Shown one piece after another: positions 7,861 through 12,224 of a DNA stretch of 12,224 bases. The DNA is from Phoronis ovalis. Its lineage: Eukaryota > Phoronida > Phoronidae. The notes under the pieces were generated by a model. That model was not told where the DNA came from. It saw only the letters and a list, made by a program, of their open reading frames with translations, and did not search any database. The DNA lies in NCBI GenBank assembly GCA_028565635.1, contig JAOXYB010032919.1:2121-14344 (forward strand), given 5' to 3'. Position numbers and translations under genes: made by a program. Position 1 is the stretch's first letter, and each line of letters starts with the position of its first letter.

Positions 7861-10800
7861 GCTTAATCTCTTCAGTTCCTGCGCATTAAACGAATTAGTA
7901 GTCAAAAGTTGAGCAAAACTAAAATAAGTTTTTAATCTCATTTCTCCAGTTAATTGCTCTATCCACATTCAACATCAACTACACTAAGTTAGGGAGTAAT
8001 TAACAGAACTAAACTGACTACAATTAACAATTAATGAAATGTGTAGGTGTTAGGGAATTGCTGTCAACGAGGTAAAATAAACAACCTTGTCAAACAAAAG
8101 TTTTACCACAAAGTAAGCTAATTGAAATGTCAACTCATAAATATAAATGCCTAGCTAGACTTACGCGCCCAAAAGTTTCCTGTAATATACGCATTGACGC
8201 ACGCATTTATGCAAGAGTACCAGCCAAATATCTATGCACGAATGGTTTTCATACAGGCAACATTTGTTTTAAATTTGTCACACACACTCAATATGAAGTA
8301 CAAGCAAATATACAATTGAAATCATGTAGAACCAGATAAAGTATCGGTTTTCATATTTAATTTGTCTAATTCTGCTTTAAACGTATTTTTGTTTGTTCTC
8401 ACTACGTTTGTATAGATATCAATTTTGTGCGCTGGAAGTAATTCTAATCCAACAAAATGTCTGCCCGAAAAGCTTATTTGAATAGAAAAATAGCAAACAG
8501 ACCTATCTAGCTATAGATAATATTGAATGTTCACCTGTTTAAGGAAAAACAACGCATAAATAAAATGTCTTATGATAGTATTCATCTTTGGTAGCCCTGT
8601 GCTTATTTCCTGGCTGACTTTAGCGGGCCTTATGTAAACCCATGAAAAGATCCATCAACATTTTTATATTAAGACATTCCACTTAACTTACCATGCATTG
8701 CAGTAAACAATGTAGATTCAAAGGAAAATTGACTAATGAGACTTGCATTGCAATATTCTTATTGAACAATTGCTTATTAGTAACTAGTCAGCAACTCTCT
8801 GAGAAACCGAGGAGCTCGTAACATAGAAGTCAACCCTAAAACTTTCACACGGACTTAAAAAAATCTGCTTTCGCATATACCCAATCGGACGGGGGCCGAA
8901 GAATTTTTGATTGCACATGCACCGTCGTTAATTCAGATATCTTAAGAAATCAATAAAATTGAAGAACTTTATATTATTGTAATAATAATCTGGTTACAAG
9001 CTATATATTGAATTAATTATCAGTTTACTTACCGCGGTTAACTGATCGTGTAATAGCCTTTTAATAACAACTGAATACAATTAGTGTTTAATTCTCTTTC
9101 CCATCCGGAGGTGTAAATGTTCTGCATGTAGAAGAAATAAAGAAACTACATATAAACACTATATCTAATCGAGAATAGAATAATTCTAATTAGCTGGTAC
9201 AGGTGTTCTAATATAATTAGTAAGTCATTCACCTGGTGAACATCTCGATCATTTTGGCATCTAATAGATCTAGTTCAAAGCAAAATTATAATTTACAAAA
9301 GAAAATAAAAAAAATACTAGGAATCAAATACCTTTGAAATAGATACGCGTATATTATTCCCGGGGCTTCTTAAAATGTTTTTTTTTTGTAATATTTAAAA
9401 ACAGATGTGATGAGCTTCCCGATAGAATACAAGAGTGTGAAATATGTTTAAAGAGCTTATTTATAGTGCAGTTTCTCTTCAGGCTTTTTTTTATCCCAAC
9501 AATCATTTTGATACTATATATATATGTTAAAAAGCACGCAAATTCGAGATAACACTCCTGGAGACTAGAACCTTCAGATGTTCTATATAGTTTTTGCATA
9601 GTATCATGCACTAGAGTTTTTGTTTCTGAGGCATAAAATCCCTGGTGCAATTTAAAAAAATGGCTCATAGCAAATTATGGTAGTATCGCTTACTTGCTAA
9701 AATATAGTTAGCACTGATTTCGATCTACTGGGTTTTCCAGTAGGATATACCTAATTATTTTTATAGAGTGTAGTTAACCGCTAATTAAAGTTTATACATT
9801 TCACACACTACATGTAGCATGAAAATACCAATATGAAATAGCTTGAATGTTAAAGTTTCGGAAAACATCTATTTTGTGTGAAACAAAATGTAACGCGGAT
9901 TTGTCACGAATTTTCTTGTAAACAGTGACGAGGTCACAAAGGGGACATAACTTAGCCTTGACAGACAATTGTTTAATTAATGTTCTTTTCCTTCCAACAA
10001 TTTGAGACACATATTTACACCGGGAGGTATGAAATTGGGACCGTTCCAGTCGACACGTCCACAGTAGGCAGTATATTTCGGTATTATACCCGAAACGTTA
10101 ATGCTGTGAGTTAGTATTTTACTGTTTACTAAGTTTACAATAGCAATTATATCTGTATTGTTTGAACGGTAATTGACTGGAATTTGATAATATCTTATTC
10201 AGCAAGTGCTATTTTAGATGCACGTGTGGTGAATGACTTGTTATCGTTAAGGGTGCGATCATTGCTAATTGTGCGCGTATCTTTAATGTATAATTGGTAA
10301 CTTCTGCGTCACAAAGAATTATACGTTATTGAAATTAATACCTGCGCAACATTGTGTCCCATCTGCCATCTAACATCAGGTAGCATTTTTAATGTTTCCT
10401 CCTTTTTTTCTCGTCCCTGGGCAGCCATGGGACATAAGGACATAATTTGTGAAAGAAATCACAATTTAAAAATGTTATCTTTCATCAAAAATTGATGGGA
10501 TTATTTTACAGGTAGCAAATCCAAATCACCACATTGTCTTAGTAATCCCCGGCAATTCTGTTGTTAGAGTTCACAGAAAAGTTAATTATATATTTATATA
10601 TACAAGACAGATTTGAATTAGTTTCTCGAAATTACCATGCTTAATTTAATGTCCTTTATTTTTAAATACTTAACCATGATATGAGTGTAAAAGAATATAT
10701 AAAATAATTTCCGTCAATTCTTGAAATTTGATATAATTAACCACGACAGATCTATCATTATGTGTTATATTTAAATTGTAAACACCAGGAATAATCTTTG

Positions 10801-11189
10801 AATTGTTATTTAACGTTTAAAATTTAATCTTTTTTTAATCTGCTAAAAAAACAAATTTGATTATATAACCAAAATCGCTGATGCCGTTTAAAAATGATCG
10901 ATAAGAGTATCATTTAGGTAGTGTTTAGATACACGTTGATCCCGGTGATTAGAGGTGTCATTAAACGCTAATTAAACATTATGAATTACTGACTTGAAAA
11001 TGTTTAATAATGCTAATCTGCGCCGCTCTCATTTGTTGTGGATTTAGAAGTTTTCTAATAACAGGGTTTACTGTAAATTATTTTAAATGCACAGGCTAAA
11101 TATATGACTGAATTATTGGCGACAGTGCTCCACCAATGTTTCATATTTTTTACTAATAGTACAATTCGAATGATTAGCAAAACAGCTAC
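7861..11189. other. long AT-rich non-coding stretch
   Basis: I see no supported gene in these 3.3 kb. The longest frames (minus 9354-9668, 104 codons; minus 9801-10010; plus 8127-8339) lack domains and signal peptides. Their composition looks like translated AT-rich DNA, with runs of Lys, Ile, Phe and Asn. Small palindromes occur (for example ttcacctggtgaa at about 9228-9240), as does a short TA run at about 9513-9525. They are typical of such sequence. Confidence 0.6.
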
Positions 11190-11233
11190 AGGAGGTCTAC
11201 AGGAGGTCTACAAGAGGTCTACAGGAGGTCTAC
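11190..11233. repeat. 11-bp minisatellite, four copies
   Basis: The unit aggaggtctac is present at 11190-11200, 11201-11211, 11212-11222 (aagaggtctac, one change) and 11223-11233. The preceding gctac looks like a fragment of another copy. The unit length is not a multiple of three and no gene surrounds it. Confidence 0.95.
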
Positions 11234-11741
11234 ACGAAATACATATAACTGCCTATAGGACACTATTGAGCAGTTAACAATAAAACCATAAAAAACATTG
11301 TAATGTAACTCTATTCACCTGCGAACGTGTGGAAATTATTCCTGCAATACTGCTTAGCTAAGAATGTATTAATTACAGTTGGTTTACATTTTTTAACAGT
11401 TTTAAGTGTTTGGTTTATGGAATAATATACTTTTTTAATCTACGCATAAATACAGGCTATTTGTATTTACGTGTAGGAAATAACTCACAGACAGAGAGCC
11501 ATCTATTATTATTTCTCTTGGCCCAAATAATTGAAAAATTGATAGTGCTTTGTCGCCCCTATTTCGGGTGGCGGCTTAAAATGATTGCAGGTAACATTTT
11601 GCAAAAAAAAAATCACAAATTGACATATTTAGTCGCTAAGAAGGGAGTAAGATGTCGTTTGTACGATGCACATTTTTAAATGTTTACATTTTTCTATCAT
11701 TTTCCTTTGATCACATTTGTCAAGGATTATTGACTTACATT
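11234..11741. other. AT-rich DNA with an unsupported 89-codon frame
   Basis: A plus-strand frame at 11410-11679 is the only open stretch. Its product has a hydrophobic middle followed by basic residues, but no motif I recognise; codon use is that of the AT-rich background. I do not call it a gene. Confidence 0.5.
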
Positions 11742-11874
11742 TTTTTGAGGTTTTTCTCAAAAATGGGCGCTAATTAGTACATAAGAATTATTTTCAACTT
11801 TTTGGCTTTGTATTCATTAACGCTGAAATATAACCTTTTTCAAAAATGTATACTTTTACATGTCTATCTCTTCA
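11742..11874 (+). repeat. dispersed repeat, copy B (partner at 146-264)
   Basis: This is the second copy of the element described at 146-264, in the same orientation. It begins with a hairpin whose arms are TTTTTGAG and CTCAAAAA around a gttttt loop, about 11742-11763. It then has aatgggcgct and a shared tacataa (11778-11784), and ends with the perfect 21-bp block at 11837-11857 and gtct. The middle differs from copy A. I see no further similarity outside these limits. Confidence 0.6.
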
Positions 11875-12138
11875 CTTTGATTACGAAAATTTATGAAGAA
11901 ATTTATAGTTAAGTAAGAGTGGTTTTAGTATCTCGAGTCCTTAACTGAATTACAACGCGTAAAACATATCGCAAAAAGTGTCAAACTTTCAATAAACTCT
12001 CAATAACTTCAATGAAAAGGCGTTTTCAAGGTGCAGGTGCTTCGTTATTATTAATTATATGATAATTGAAATTCTATAAATGATGGTCAAACCCGAATAA
12101 TCAATCATAACCTAAAGTAAAGAGATGCATATTATTTG

Positions 12139-12166
12139 TACTAAATAAAATAATTGTTTTTGCATT

Positions 12167-12210
<44 letters not shown>

Positions 12211-12224
12211 TAAATAAAATAATT
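12139..12224. repeat. 17-bp direct repeat flanking an AT microsatellite
   Basis: The word tactaaataaaataatt occurs at 12139-12155 and again at 12208-12224, a period of 69 bases. Between the copies lie 17 bases of other sequence and the AT run. The second copy touches the end of the window, so the true unit may be longer and may continue as a larger tandem array. Confidence 0.85.
12173..12209. repeat. (AT)n microsatellite, about 18 units
   Basis: An uninterrupted AT dinucleotide run of 37 bases. Such tracts are prone to length change and are self-complementary, so its exact length in the assembly may be unreliable. Confidence 0.97.

Noticed and set aside
9354-9668. 104-codon open frame on the minus strand
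   Set aside because: No recognisable domain, and a composition rich in Lys, Ser, Leu and Ile as expected from AT-rich DNA. It has no flanking splice or promoter evidence and includes poly-A/T-derived Lys and Phe runs.
9801-10010. 69-codon minus-strand frame containing C-P-L-C
   Set aside because: A single CxxC pair without a second ligand pair does not make a zinc finger, and nothing else supports coding.
11410-11679. 89-codon open frame on the plus strand
   Set aside because: It has a hydrophobic segment but no signal peptide at the start and no family resemblance; the length is within chance for the window size.

Overview
The window looks like animal nuclear DNA, probably from a marine invertebrate and most plausibly a mollusc. 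It is AT-rich by eye (roughly two thirds A+T), its one clear protein-coding segment ends at a eukaryotic splice donor, and it carries a tRNA-derived SINE head, minisatellites and degenerate dispersed repeats. There is no sign of bacterial operons, ribosome binding sites, rRNA genes or CRISPR. The mollusc assignment is a guess from repeat style and receptor type; 'metazoan' is much safer.

The only gene I can support is on the minus strand. Positions 3459-3865 hold the first coding exon of a rhodopsin-class (class A) G-protein-coupled receptor: the N-terminus, TM1, TM2 and TM3 up to the Asp-Arg of the DRY motif, where a phase-2 intron cuts the Arg codon. Residue choices (Gln at 3.32, W-x-F-G in the first extracellular loop) point to a peptide receptor rather than an amine receptor; the ligand cannot be named. 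The rest of the receptor (TM4-TM7) must lie left of position 1, so positions 1-3458 are probably intron. To the right, a 3' splice site just before the ATG suggests a spliced 5' leader, with a possible leader exon and promoter near 4457-4740.

Layout: 1-84 is a 12-bp minisatellite running off the left edge. 85-3458 is presumed intron with one copy of a dispersed repeat (146-264), a tRNA-derived SINE candidate (about 2671-2816) and two short tandem duplications. 3459-3874 is the receptor exon. 3875-5870 is upstream or non-coding DNA with a candidate leader exon and a GC-containing hairpin. 5936-6522 is bounded by inverted repeats and may be a MITE. About 7548-7860 is a degenerate 30-31 bp tandem repeat behind a GC-rich head. 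7861-11189 is featureless AT-rich DNA. 11190-11233 is an 11-bp minisatellite, 11742-11874 is the second copy of the dispersed repeat, and the window ends in an AT microsatellite flanked by a 17-bp direct repeat.

I found no convincing new multi-gene system. The points most worth a second look are the receptor and its intron position, the ~30-bp tandem repeat with its GC-rich head, and the dispersed repeat pair whose hairpin arms change in a compensatory way.
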